A stretch of 64,000 nucleotides of DNA from Marininema halotolerans (GCF_900116235.1 NZ_FPAA01000004.1:62001-126000); one strand, 5' to 3'; counted from the stretch's first letter, positions 28,201-37,022 are shown. The notes: a model not told the origin generated them from the letters alone. Numbers and translations: made by a program.

Positions 28201-28816
28201 TGATCCTTTTTATCAGGGAAAGGGAATTCAGCTATTTGATGAAGCGGTTCAACTTTTACAAAATCAGGAGGACGAAATCATCGCCTTTGAGCATGACACG
28301 GATGTGATGCAAACCAAACAGCAGATGGAACAGATCCTCCTACAAACCTCTCCCTACAAATCAATTCCTTCACTGTCTACGCTCTGTGCTCGCTTGAAAC
28401 AACGTATCCAGGCGTTGGTCAGTGACGAAGGGAATGTCGTGTTAGAAGAGGTCGGTCAAATCGAGCATGAAGCGGAAGCGTTATCGCTGAAATACGCCAA
28501 TCAACCGGATGCACTAACGCTAATTGCCGAAGCCAAAGAAAAGGTAGAAAAATATCGTACAGCAATTGAGGCAGCTTCCCAACGTTCCACTGTTGCTACG
28601 TTCCAGGAAAAAACAAGGCAGGAGTATCATCAACTACAAAGTCAATTGGCGACAGTAAGTGGGGAGGAAGAGAGTATCTCCATTACATGGTCAGATCTGA
28701 TTCCGGCTACAGGGGTAGCGATTCAACATACAGAGGAGTTGGAAGCGTTTCTCAAAGACCTACGTACGCGCTTGCAATCTACTCTCCAACGCGGAAAAAT
28801 ACATCTTCGACGATAG
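25286..28816 (+). CDS. brxC: BREX ATPase BrxC
   Basis: A 1176-aa ATPase (DUF499/BrxC type). Walker A is SGFFGSGKSHF near residues 74-84, preceded by the characteristic YVITEEIEEQM segment; a Walker B-like stretch FFVDEMGQHI follows near residue 270. The C-terminal half is largely helical and coiled. BrxC is the large AAA+-like component of BREX type 1 and is needed for exclusion of phage DNA replication. The start is TTG 25286 with GAGGGGAG about 12 nt upstream. It is uninterrupted and near normal length (about 1200 aa). Confidence 0.92.
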   Translation: MLHDIFTIKELFEKDIERNINGVIQAGSMDEQTRDIELTEYVITEEIEEQMTYFYRNYMKSLEQPHKQIGAWISGFFGSGKSHFLKILSYLLDSKVYAGKKTVDYFLEKTENQTLLAQMKQVAEYDSHTILFNIESKSATSSANNSDLHQKEMIVEAFLKTFNEYLGYASTLWIADIERQIDRGSDFAAFKTAYFELHGTTWEANRNNIKFKRKAFKEALASIGVEEETAEDLLSTANRTFSISSGEFATLMKEHCDKQGPNYRLAFFVDEMGQHIGDDRRLMLNLQTLVEDLGEACAGKVWVVVTSQEKIDAVTKIANQGNDDFSKIQGRFPTRMALTSSNTDEVIRRRLLQKTEPAKDELYSRYEMEEQSLKNLLAFDHNRFHLNSGYRSAEEFASFYPFIPYQIPLLQKIFERVRNQGEAGKHLAHGERSLLSAIQEVALELKDEGTSRLASFSQFYEPIRRFLDSRITYTINRASDRENIADFDIQVLKVLYMIKGISEVDATYENITTLLIDSVDTIKADLKKKVRASLNNLRKEVLIQEHANQTFSFLSDDEQEIQHEVDRTPVSDNDIDEKMGKEFFNSLYPHPRFSYLDAVFEFNREFNDYSKGNSSRDLTLHVSTRDLSEEEAMLKSYGGYLVMRIGDAVVARDLEEGFKRVVQLQNYLNVKRSTQLPEEYKRIIDDLGKQLAEFEKQAKVLLRDACKGAIFYVMGKEYIYRGTVENQIQEAMKKLVDNTFNKKSYITEPVPLKNAVEVVTEWGKKGLPSGTINQGQNNQLAYDDLLRYLEQLQNKVIMYKQLIDTYTHKPYGWTEQDVAGITAALYQTKKIELIRLGTDLTVPEQIASSLLNKREREQVEIRVKVRMSPQDHGDLMDLLQEVFNNYEGIESYQDGARLLERYLREWEGRINAIQIRARQGNPRFPYPEGEKLSALQSEIQALLECKDSKSLVEQSIQAFDDLLDGLELLDRCDPFYQGKGIQLFDEAVQLLQNQEDEIIAFEHDTDVMQTKQQMEQILLQTSPYKSIPSLSTLCARLKQRIQALVSDEGNVVLEEVGQIEHEAEALSLKYANQPDALTLIAEAKEKVEKYRTAIEAASQRSTVATFQEKTRQEYHQLQSQLATVSGEEESISITWSDLIPATGVAIQHTEELEAFLKDLRTRLQSTLQRGKIHLRR

Positions 28817-28825
28817 AGGTGCAGC

Positions 28826-31800
28826 ATGGATAAAAAGAGACTAATGGCCTTTGCTATAAAAGCACGTGAAGACCTTATGAAGCAAATCAAAGTGAAGGCC
28901 AAAAGCTACGGGATCACAGAAAATGGGCTTCCGGATATCCGAGAAGGTCAGGATTACTTTGAATTGAACCACCTTCGCTATAGTAATAATGAACGTCTCG
29001 CCTTCAATCGTCTCTTTGCGGCTTATCAGGAGCAGGGGCTGGAGCAACTGATGGATGAAGTGGCTTATACCTGGTTTAATCGCTTGATCGCTATCCGTTA
29101 TATGGAGATCCATCACTACCTTCCCTCACGAATCCGGGTACTATCCACCACGACACCAGGCAAAGTCGATCCAGATCTGCTCACAGATTATCATCATGCG
29201 AAATTACCGATTGCGAATGAAAGGATTCACCGTCTGTTGGAGCGGAGTGACCGTGAAGGGGCATATCGTGCGCTCCTAATTGCCCAGTGTAATCAGCTGA
29301 GCGATAGTTTGCCTTTTCTCTTTGAACCGATCGCCGATTACGCCGCGCTCCTTCTCCCAGATCAACTCTTGCATACAGACTCGGTCATTAAAGATTTGAT
29401 CCAGTTGGATGAAAGTAATTTTGCCGAGGTAGAAGTGATTGGGTGGTTGTATCAGTATTACAATACAACGAAAAAAGAAGAAATCGGAGGGTTACGCAGC
29501 GGAGCTGTCAAGAAAGAGGATTTGCCAATCGTGACTCAACTGTATACACCCCAATGGATCGTTGAATACATGGTGCAAAATTCCCTAGGGAAGATCTATG
29601 ATCGCTTGTATCCTGCTAATATGCTAACGAAGGGGTGGGAGTATTATCTTCCCTCTGAAGAGAAGGACCCCATCCCAAATATCAACTGCCTAGAGGATAT
29701 TAAAGTCTTCGATCCTGCTTGTGGTTCCGGGCATATCCTGGTATACGCGTTTAAATTGTTGTGTGAGATGTACGATGAGGCAGGGTACTCGAAAAGGGAG
29801 ATTCCTCATCTGATTTTGCAGCATAATTTATATGGGTGTGACATTGATAAGCGTGCGTATCAATTGGCTAATTTAGCATTATATATGACGGCCCAGCAAT
29901 TTTATCCCCGTTTTTTACGACGAAACCAAATGCTAACTACTCATGTTCGTGAAATTGTCGATAGCGATAGAGTTTCAGCGGAAGCACTAAATTTGATTGT
30001 TAAGAATGAACAAGAAAAGGATGAATTGGGCGCTGTATTGAAACAGTTCTCAAATGGCAAACAATTCGGCTCTTTGCTAGAGCCCGATCAACAAATTCCC
30101 TACGAGGTCTATTGTGAGAGAGTGGAAACTCTAGCAGGGGAAGAAAATTTTCTTATTGATAGACAAGCGTATATTGCTGAATTAAAAACTGATTTACTCC
30201 CGATTTTAAAATTGGGTAAACTGCTAAGCGATCAATATGAGGTGGTCGTTACGAACCCACCCTATCATAATAAGTACAACCCTGAGCTGAAAAGCTTCAT
30301 GGTGAAACACTATAAAATGTATAAAGCGGACTTATATTCTGCATTTATCTTCCGTTGTACGCAATGGACGGTAAAAAATGGCTATGCCGCTCTGATGACA
30401 CCCTTTACATGGATGTTTATTTCTACTCATCAAGCCTTGCGCGAAGCCATTATTACCAACCAAAGTATTTCAAGTTTGATCCAATTGGAGTACTCGTCCT
30501 TTAAAGATGCGACGGTGCCAATTTGTACTTTTGTCGTGCAAAACCAGGATGAAAAACCTGTCGGTGAATATATTCGCTTATCAGAGTTTAAGGGAGATCA
30601 GGCGGAGAAAGTAAGGGAAGCCGTTCTCGAATCGGTCTCTTATCGTTATCAGTATGATAGTAAGGATTTTAAAGATATCCCCGGTTCCCCGATTGCCTAT
30701 TGGGCATCAGAGCAAGTGCGGAAAATTTTTCGAGAACAAAAGTCGTTGGGTGAATTTGCTGAACCCAAAGTGGGGTTAACATCTGGGGATAACAACCGCT
30801 TTTTAAGAATGTGGTATGAAATTTATTTCAAACCTATTGGGTTTAATAATGCCACGAGTGAAGAGGCATTAAAGAGTCGGAAAAAGTGGTTTCCTTATAA
30901 TAAAGGAGGTTCTTTTAGGAAATGGTTTGGAAATCAAGATTATGTTATAAATTGGAAAGATGATGGCAAGGAAATCCGAGAGTCTGGTCGGGCTGTCGTT
31001 CGAAATCCAAGCTATTATTTTAAAGAAGGGATTACGTGGTCTTTTGTAAGTTCTGCTAATTTTGGTGTTAGATTTGCTCCAATAGGTAGTGTATTTGATG
31101 TGGGTGGCTCATCATTATTTGAAAAAAAAGATGAGATCAAAGTCATTTTATCTTTTTTAGCAAGCAAGCTATCTTTTCATTTTTTGGCTCATATTAACCC
31201 AACTCTAAATTTTCAAGTCGGTAATATTGCCATATTACCGATTGCCGATATGAGAAAAAAACGAGCGGAAATTGAATCTTTTGCAGATCAAAACATCGCC
31301 CTCTCCAAAAACGACTGGGACTCCTTCGAAACCTCCTGGAACTTTGAACAGCATCCCTTTCTTACCTATCGAGACGGTGCGCAAAATTTAGCCGATTCCT
31401 ATGCGAACTGGTCGACCCATGCTGAGGCGCAATTTCAGCAACTGAAAGCAAACGAGGAGGCGCTGAATCGCATTTTCATTCAGTTGTATGGGCTAGAAGA
31501 GGAGCTTACGCCTGAGGTAAGAGATGAGGAAGTGACCGTACGGAGGGCTGATCGGCTCAGGGATGTAAAGTCTTTCCTTTCCTATTGTGTGGGGTTGATG
31601 ATGGGAAGATACTCCCTTGATCAAGGGGGGTTAGCTTATGCTGGGGGAGAGTGGCAAAGTGATCACTATCAAACTTTTCACCCTGATAACGATGGCATTA
31701 TTCCTTTGACAGAGGTGGCCTACTTTGAAGATGACATCATCACGCGCTTGAGTCACATCTTGCAAGTCTTATATGGTGAACAAGAGGTGGCTAATCATTT

Positions 31801-32278
31801 AAAGTGGTTGGCAGATTCCCTTGGGGGAGTTCGTAAAAATGAAAGCCCAGGGGATCGACTCCGACGCTATTTCTTTGAGGAGTTTTTTAAGGATCATTGC
31901 CAGATATACAAAAAACGTCCGATTTACTGGCTTGCCAATTCTGGGCGGAAAAAAGGGATTCGGGCGCTCATCTACCTCCATCGCTACACGCCGAATACCT
32001 TAGGGACTCTTCGTTTTTCATATGTGCAGGAGATGCAGATGAAACTGGCTAATGAGCGGAAATATATTGAAGATCAATTGGCGGATGAGAGTCTAACGCC
32101 ACGGGAAAAGCGGGAATTAACCAAACGGGAAACGTTGTTGTTTAGCCAGCAGGATGAGTTGGTACAATATGATCAAACCCTAGCGGAAGTGGTCAGTCAT
32201 CAGGTTCACTTGGATTTGGATGATGGGGTGAGTCATAATTACGAACGACTGGGTGCCGTATTGGCTCCGATTCGATAG
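28826..32278 (+). CDS. pglX: BREX adenine-specific DNA methyltransferase PglX
   Basis: A 1150-aa N6-adenine methyltransferase. The SAM motif is VFDPACGSGHILVYAF (about residues 295-310), and the catalytic NPPY follows in VVVTNPPYHNKYN (about 477-487). A long N-terminal helical part and a C-terminal target-recognition region complete the BREX-1 PglX layout. It methylates a non-palindromic host motif to mark self DNA. It has no frameshift or phase-variable tract that I can see. Its stop at 32278 is followed by a hairpin before pglZ. Confidence 0.93.
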   Translation: MDKKRLMAFAIKAREDLMKQIKVKAKSYGITENGLPDIREGQDYFELNHLRYSNNERLAFNRLFAAYQEQGLEQLMDEVAYTWFNRLIAIRYMEIHHYLPSRIRVLSTTTPGKVDPDLLTDYHHAKLPIANERIHRLLERSDREGAYRALLIAQCNQLSDSLPFLFEPIADYAALLLPDQLLHTDSVIKDLIQLDESNFAEVEVIGWLYQYYNTTKKEEIGGLRSGAVKKEDLPIVTQLYTPQWIVEYMVQNSLGKIYDRLYPANMLTKGWEYYLPSEEKDPIPNINCLEDIKVFDPACGSGHILVYAFKLLCEMYDEAGYSKREIPHLILQHNLYGCDIDKRAYQLANLALYMTAQQFYPRFLRRNQMLTTHVREIVDSDRVSAEALNLIVKNEQEKDELGAVLKQFSNGKQFGSLLEPDQQIPYEVYCERVETLAGEENFLIDRQAYIAELKTDLLPILKLGKLLSDQYEVVVTNPPYHNKYNPELKSFMVKHYKMYKADLYSAFIFRCTQWTVKNGYAALMTPFTWMFISTHQALREAIITNQSISSLIQLEYSSFKDATVPICTFVVQNQDEKPVGEYIRLSEFKGDQAEKVREAVLESVSYRYQYDSKDFKDIPGSPIAYWASEQVRKIFREQKSLGEFAEPKVGLTSGDNNRFLRMWYEIYFKPIGFNNATSEEALKSRKKWFPYNKGGSFRKWFGNQDYVINWKDDGKEIRESGRAVVRNPSYYFKEGITWSFVSSANFGVRFAPIGSVFDVGGSSLFEKKDEIKVILSFLASKLSFHFLAHINPTLNFQVGNIAILPIADMRKKRAEIESFADQNIALSKNDWDSFETSWNFEQHPFLTYRDGAQNLADSYANWSTHAEAQFQQLKANEEALNRIFIQLYGLEEELTPEVRDEEVTVRRADRLRDVKSFLSYCVGLMMGRYSLDQGGLAYAGGEWQSDHYQTFHPDNDGIIPLTEVAYFEDDIITRLSHILQVLYGEQEVANHLKWLADSLGGVRKNESPGDRLRRYFFEEFFKDHCQIYKKRPIYWLANSGRKKGIRALIYLHRYTPNTLGTLRFSYVQEMQMKLANERKYIEDQLADESLTPREKRELTKRETLLFSQQDELVQYDQTLAEVVSHQVHLDLDDGVSHNYERLGAVLAPIR

Positions 32279-32286
32279 CAAGAAGT

Positions 32287-32316
32287 GGATGAGCAGACAT
32301 CCCTGCTCATCCTTCT
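32287..32316 (+). terminator. Terminator-like hairpin between pglX and pglZ
   Basis: GGATGAGCAG (32287-32296) pairs perfectly with CTGCTCATCC (32303-32312), with a 6-nt loop and a short TTCTTT tail. It lies inside the BREX operon, just ahead of the pglZ ribosome site (GGAGGG at 32340-32345). It could attenuate readthrough into pglZ or stabilise a processed end. Confidence 0.6.
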
Positions 32317-32356
32317 TTATGGAGATCAAGCTTATGGTAGGAGGGAAATGGGGGAG

Positions 32357-34903
32357 ATGATGTCTCTTTATAGTAAGTTGCGTACGCTTATTAAGAAAGA
32401 GAGGGAGCGTTCACCGCACAAACGGGCAATCGTGTTTTGGTACGATCCAGAGGGTGCTGTCGGCGATCTCTCTGAGTTAACCGAAGAACTGAAAAATGAC
32501 GAGTTAATGGTGTGGGAAGTAACAAAGAATAATGCTTTTGCTACGAAATATCAAGTGGAAGTGGAGCGACCAGAAACCTCTTTCCTCTTGTATGCTCCGT
32601 TTACTAAACCACAACCTGAGAAAAATTCATTGTTGGATATTCTCCTGTATGGAGCAGAATTTAAGAATAATGAACAGGAGCTGATTGCCGAAGAATTGAG
32701 TTTGGCATTTGCCGAATCAGCACCTTTTTTACAGCAATATGCTGCATTTTTCCGCAGTAAGCAACGAAAAGATCGTTTTAAACAATTGTGCCCAAGTCAT
32801 GGAGGGCTTCATGAATGGAAAGGGACTGTATTTGCGGTCCTTGTGCGTGCCCAATCGTCGCAGGTTTCAGATGTTCTGCGTGTTGTACTGACAGGAGGAT
32901 TGGAAGGGGGGCATAATCCACTTCTTGAACAAATTAAAAAGTTTGCACCGATCGAAGACTTTTTTATTTGGCTTTATGATGCTTTTGGATTATCTAGAAC
33001 GAATGAACCTTCGATAAAGGATATATTTGATACATTAGTATATGCTCATGTGACAGTAACGACGCCAGAAATGAAACATTATCTCCCCAGTTTTCCAACA
33101 AAATCGACGAATGCTTGTTATGTATTTGTAGAGGATGAATTGCAGGATCAAGCGGGACGAGAAGTATGGCGACCCTATATTGAACGATTGGAAAACGATT
33201 GGAAAATTGCTGAGATTCTACACAAGCTGCCGCGAGAGCAGGCACTTTCTTGTGTCACTTTTCCGATTGTGGATGAGATCGTTTTTGAGTGGATGGCAGA
33301 GATCCTACTTAATTATTCAGTTAACGGTCTGGATTTAAAAGAAATGATTTCCCAGCGGTTGAAGGGTTTTTGGGCGCAAGGGAAACAGATAGAGGGCCTT
33401 TATCATTGTTTCGATTACGCATACTCGTTGACTCGTGAACGCTATGAGGGAACGAAAGCCCACTATCGCCGGGGGGGAGCTGCCTGGGTGGAGGCTTATG
33501 CTAAGCATGATTTTCAAATTGATCAAGACTATCGTAAGTTCATTGAGATTTATCGACATATGGGAATGCCTGAGGTAGGAAGGCAAGTGTTTGAAGGGCT
33601 AGTTTTTTGGTATGAGAAGCAGTTTCTTGCGGAATTGGCTTCTTATACGGAGGAGTATCTAGAAGAAGGGGCGGCGATGTGGCCGATCCCTCATATTTTG
33701 CAGCAAGATCAGTTTTATGTGGAGGAACTGGTCCCCATTATAGAAAATAAATCAGATCGTGTATTTGTTATTATCTCTGACGCTCTTCGTTATGAAGCGG
33801 GGATGGAATTGGCCAGCCATTTAGCAAGGAGATTAAATGCAGAAGTGGAGATAAAGCCGATGCAAGCAGTGGCACCTACTTGCACAAAGCTCGGCATGGC
33901 TGCCCTATTACCTGGCAAGATTACGAACCTGGATGAGCGGGGGGCTGTGTATGTGGAGGAAATACCTGCCACCACTCTCCGTTCACGTGAGCAGATTTTG
34001 CAACAGACGATTCCCGAATCTGCGGCATTTCGTCTGGATGATTTTATCCAACTACGAAAAGAAGAGGGGTTAAAGTCGATCCGTGGCAAACGCCTTCTCT
34101 ATTTTTATCATAATCGGATTGATGCGATAGGAGAGCAACAAGCTACCGAGTCCTATGTTTTGGAGGATGTATCACGAGCAATCGTAGAGTTGGAACGGGC
34201 AGTGGCGAAGCTGACAGGGACTTTTGGGGCCAAACGAATTTTTATTACGGCGGATCATGGATTTTTGTACCAATACTCTGCTGTGCAAGATGGACAATTA
34301 ACTGATCGTGTAGAAGGAAAGGTAACGGAAGAACACCGCCGTTATGTATTAGGGAAGGAGTTATCCGTACCAGAAGGCACCCGTCATCTTTCACTTTCAT
34401 ATTTAGGTATGGATTTGGATGCGGTAGTGGCCAAAGGGGTAAACCGCTTGAAGGCAAGGGGAGGGGTGAAATTTGTCCATGGAGGAATGATGCCACAAGA
34501 GGCAATCGTACCACTTATTCACTATCGAGAAGTTCATGGGCATCACCGCAAAAAAATGGAGAAGCGAGTCGATTTACGCGTAGCACTTAGCTCTCGAGTG
34601 ATTACTCAATTCCAGTTTAATGTGCTCTTTTTTCAGGAACAAAAAGTCTCTCATGATCAGCGTCCCCGTCATATTCGAGCTGCCTTTTATCACAAAGACG
34701 AGCGAATATCCAATGAGATCATCCTCGTGTTTGATAGTGAAGAAGAGCCGGCTGATCGTCATATCGAGGTAGGTTTCACGTTAATCGAGGGGGAATACGA
34801 ATTGGGTGAAACTTGTGTCCTACGATTAGAAGACGTGACAGGGACGAGGACAGCGTTATACAAGGAAGAGAACTTTGAGTTACGAGTGTATCCATTTGAT
34901 TAA
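32357..34903 (+). CDS. pglZ: BREX type 1 phosphatase-like protein PglZ
   Basis: An alkaline-phosphatase-superfamily protein. RAIVFWYDPEG near the N-terminus is the BREX-1 PglZ signature, VFVIISDALRYEAG (about residue 470) is the first metal site and ITADHGFLYQ (about 630) the second. The open frame extends to a GTG at 32285, but that would run through the 32287-32312 hairpin; the ATG at 32357, behind GGAGGG, gives 848 aa and the usual N-terminus. PglZ is essential for BREX. Its last 101 codons are duplicated at 36667-36972. Confidence 0.9.
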   Translation: MMSLYSKLRTLIKKERERSPHKRAIVFWYDPEGAVGDLSELTEELKNDELMVWEVTKNNAFATKYQVEVERPETSFLLYAPFTKPQPEKNSLLDILLYGAEFKNNEQELIAEELSLAFAESAPFLQQYAAFFRSKQRKDRFKQLCPSHGGLHEWKGTVFAVLVRAQSSQVSDVLRVVLTGGLEGGHNPLLEQIKKFAPIEDFFIWLYDAFGLSRTNEPSIKDIFDTLVYAHVTVTTPEMKHYLPSFPTKSTNACYVFVEDELQDQAGREVWRPYIERLENDWKIAEILHKLPREQALSCVTFPIVDEIVFEWMAEILLNYSVNGLDLKEMISQRLKGFWAQGKQIEGLYHCFDYAYSLTRERYEGTKAHYRRGGAAWVEAYAKHDFQIDQDYRKFIEIYRHMGMPEVGRQVFEGLVFWYEKQFLAELASYTEEYLEEGAAMWPIPHILQQDQFYVEELVPIIENKSDRVFVIISDALRYEAGMELASHLARRLNAEVEIKPMQAVAPTCTKLGMAALLPGKITNLDERGAVYVEEIPATTLRSREQILQQTIPESAAFRLDDFIQLRKEEGLKSIRGKRLLYFYHNRIDAIGEQQATESYVLEDVSRAIVELERAVAKLTGTFGAKRIFITADHGFLYQYSAVQDGQLTDRVEGKVTEEHRRYVLGKELSVPEGTRHLSLSYLGMDLDAVVAKGVNRLKARGGVKFVHGGMMPQEAIVPLIHYREVHGHHRKKMEKRVDLRVALSSRVITQFQFNVLFFQEQKVSHDQRPRHIRAAFYHKDERISNEIILVFDSEEEPADRHIEVGFTLIEGEYELGETCVLRLEDVTGTRTALYKEENFELRVYPFD

Positions 34904-34928
34904 AAAACAACTTCATAAAATGACTGCA

Positions 34929-34958
34929 AACAGGCTTATGTAAAAGGAAGCCTGTTTT
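34929..34958 (+). terminator. Terminator of the BREX operon
   Basis: AACAGGCTT (34929-34937) pairs with AAGCCTGTT (34948-34956), followed by T's. Because it follows pglZ directly, the operon ends here without brxL. The same hairpin begins again near 36999 in the collapsed copy, but its right arm is cut there. Confidence 0.85.
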
Positions 34959-34991
34959 TTCTTGATAATCCATAGATTATCGGCTGCGAGC

Positions 34992-35525
34992 ATGATAGGT
35001 AAATCTTCAAGCTTTGTGGGGGATAATCCTGTACCTGCTTCCCCTGTTACATGGAATAGTTTTTGGGATGAGTCTGGTAGAGCTCTTGATGGAATGAAGA
35101 GTAAACTTGTCGTGCTAAATAAGAACTTACCAGGGGAGTTTTACAGTGGGATTGCTGAATACCATAATGCTTTATTGGAGGACAATGTCGAGATTGAAAT
35201 AGAAGAGGGGAATAATCATAGATTTTACAAAGTTTGCAGCTTGGAGGAAATGATATGATCTTACAAAGACGCTGTTGACGAAGATGAAGTGATGAAATCT
35301 ATCTACCCATTTGCATGGGATGGAGGGAAAAATCATTTTTGCTTCGATTATCGTGATTTCGCGAATCGCCCGCAAATAATTTTTTGGAATACAGATTACA
35401 TGCTTACAGATGATCTTGAAGCAGCTGAAAAGATATGTGATACCTTTGATGAATTACTGAGAGGAAGTATCCAGATTGTTGGGAGCGCAATTAATATGGA
35501 GGTGTTGAGGATGATGAAGTATTGA
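34992..35525 (+). pseudogene. SMI1/KNR4 (SUKH)-family protein with internal stop
   Basis: Two open segments, 34992-35258 and 35259-35525, lie in the same frame and are divided only by a TGA at 35256-35258. Read through, they give about 177 residues. VTWNSFWDESG and NLPGEFYSG sit in the first part; IYPFAWDGGKNHFCFDYRD and QIIFWNTD, typical of the SUKH domain, sit in the second. SUKH proteins are often immunity proteins of polymorphic toxins. No toxin gene is next to it. A frame-restoring readthrough is possible but I see no sign of one. Confidence 0.65.
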
Positions 35526-35693
35526 AAAAGGTATTGGAAAAAGGGCCTTTAATATTGTCAGTGGCTTCAGTTGTTTGGGTGCGTTATTATTTATGAATGC
35601 GTAACAGACACTTTAATTAAAAATGGACACAAAAACCCAATTTAATACGAATAATAAATATGATAAGACTATTTTAAGAGAGGAATGACGTTA

Positions 35694-36116
35694 GTGAAAC
35701 GGATCGGTTTATTGTCTATGGTCGCACTGTTTTTGTTTCTTTTAGGATGTAGCGATAGTCAGGCTGAAACTATGACGACAGAAGGGGTGATTAAACAATT
35801 TAAGGATGCAGGACTCGAAGCTGATAACGCAAGAGAAATGACAAAGAAAGATTATGGGATGGCTCCGATGAAAGCTAAAGAAGCCAAACGCTTCTTCATC
35901 CCTTCGTTAGGTAAAGATGCAGGAGGACGAATCTTTCAATTTGATAATACTAACGACTTGAAACAAACGAAGGCATTCTATGATAAAGCAGGAAGAGAAA
36001 GTGCCATGCTTTTTTCATGGACAGCAAGCAAAGGAAATATTTTAATTCAGATTAATGGTGATTTACCTGAAGATAAATTTAAAAAATATAAGGAAGTATT
36101 AAATAAATATAATTAA
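35694..36116 (+). CDS. Small lipoprotein of unknown function
   Basis: A lipoprotein signal peptide is clear: VKRIGLLSMVALFLFLLGC, with lipobox LLGC. The mature part (about 120 aa) is hydrophilic, with a TEGVIKQFKDAGL segment and RFFIPSLGKDAGG. No family was recognised with certainty. The GTG at 35694 has AGAGAGG about 10 nt upstream; the ATG at 35685 sits too close to it. It is a stand-alone gene with its own terminator at 36151-36180. Confidence 0.7.
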   Translation: MKRIGLLSMVALFLFLLGCSDSQAETMTTEGVIKQFKDAGLEADNAREMTKKDYGMAPMKAKEAKRFFIPSLGKDAGGRIFQFDNTNDLKQTKAFYDKAGRESAMLFSWTASKGNILIQINGDLPEDKFKKYKEVLNKYN

Positions 36117-36150
36117 TAAAAAACAAGCAAGATTTAACTTATACTGAGAG

Positions 36151-36180
36151 AAACTATCCCAGGTTTTAGGGATAGTTTCT
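36151..36180 (+). terminator. Terminator after the lipoprotein gene
   Basis: AAACTATCCC (36151-36160) pairs with GGGATAGTTT (36169-36178), followed by CTTT. A perfect 10-bp stem. Confidence 0.85.
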
Positions 36181-36204
36181 TTAATTCAGGCGTGTTGATT
36201 AGGC

Positions 36205-36338
36205 GTGTGCCCAGCGAAGCTACAGAGAACTAGCTGGTGAAAATCCAGTCAATGTAACAACCAAGTGGCCTTGTAACTGACGGACAACTGGTGGAGGAAT
36301 CCTAAGGTTGAAGCTCGTGACAAAATGACTCGAAAGAG
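36205..36338 (+). mobile_element. Group II intron 5'-end fragment
   Basis: The segment opens with GTGTGCCCAGC, matching the GUGYG start of bacterial group II introns, and contains CTGGTGAAAATCCAG and a GGTTGAAGCTCGTGAC segment that recall intron domain I. No reverse transcriptase or domain V follows, so only a truncated 5' part remains. It lies between the lipoprotein terminator and the inverted-repeat unit at 36339. Confidence 0.55.
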
Positions 36339-36377
36339 TTGCGAGAGAGAAAAACCCCCTCCCTCGTCTGATGCGCT
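36339..36377. repeat. 39-nt repeat, inverted and direct copies near 41036-41117
   Basis: TTGCGAGAGAGAAAAACCCC and the following bases occur in inverted form at 41081-41117 (with one small indel and a few mismatches), and their first about 20 nt also match directly at 41036. The pair bounds the segment that carries the pglZ remnant, SF1 helicase and small partner gene. Confidence 0.7.
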
Positions 36378-36426
36378 AATTCATTCCCCACTTATAGAAG
36401 ATGGGAGTATTCTCGGCGTAATTAAG

Positions 36427-37022
36427 ATAAATCGATTCTTTTTTAGTAATAGCAGGGAGTGACAGGTCTTATGTATAATTATAGGAGGGGAATCTCAATA
36501 TCATATGTGCCATTATATACAATGTGTAAATAATTGGAGAGGAGAATGAATAATATCGACAAATGAACACAAATAGAACAACAAAAAACTCATTCACTAT
36601 CGAGAAGTTCATGGGCATCACCGCAATAAAAATGGAGAAAAGAGTCGATTAGCACTTAGTTCTCGAGTGATTACTCAATTCCAGTTTAATGTACTCTTTT
36701 TTCAGGAACAAAAAGTCTCCCCTGATCAGCCCCCTCGTCATATTCGAGCCGTCTTTTATCACAAAGACGAGCGAATATCCAATGAGATTATCCTCGTGTT
36801 TGATAGTGAAGAAGAACCGGCTGATCGTCATATCGAAGTTGGTTTCACATTAATCGAGGGGGAATACGAATTGGGTGAAACTTGTGTCTTACGATTAGAA
36901 GATGTGACAGGGATGAGGACAGCTCTATACAAGGAAGAGAACTTTGAGTTACGAGTGTATCCATTTGATTAAAAAGCAACTTCATAGGAATGACTGCAAA
37001 CAGGCTTACGCAAAAGGAAGCC
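36427..37022 (+). pseudogene. Collapsed second BREX copy: leader fused to the pglZ 3' end
   Basis: Positions 36427-36583 repeat the leader and first codons of the HelD-like gene (copy A at 21428-21590). After a junction near 36584 the sequence matches pglZ from about 34510 to its terminator near 34950. The open part 36667-36972 encodes 101 residues that differ from the PglZ C-terminus at about five positions. Everything between (rest of helD, brxA, brxB, brxC, pglX and most of pglZ) is missing. The last hairpin is cut at about 37022. I infer duplication, or a second related operon, followed by an internal deletion of about 13 kb. Confidence 0.85.

Noticed and set aside
21557-34903. DISARM or a plain type I restriction system
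   Set aside because: brxA, brxB, brxC, pglX and pglZ motifs and gene order are those of BREX type 1; there is no HsdR or DrmA-like gene.
35526-35612. Short frame EDDEVLKKVLEKGP after the SUKH pseudogene
   Set aside because: No usable start codon in that frame and too short to assign.
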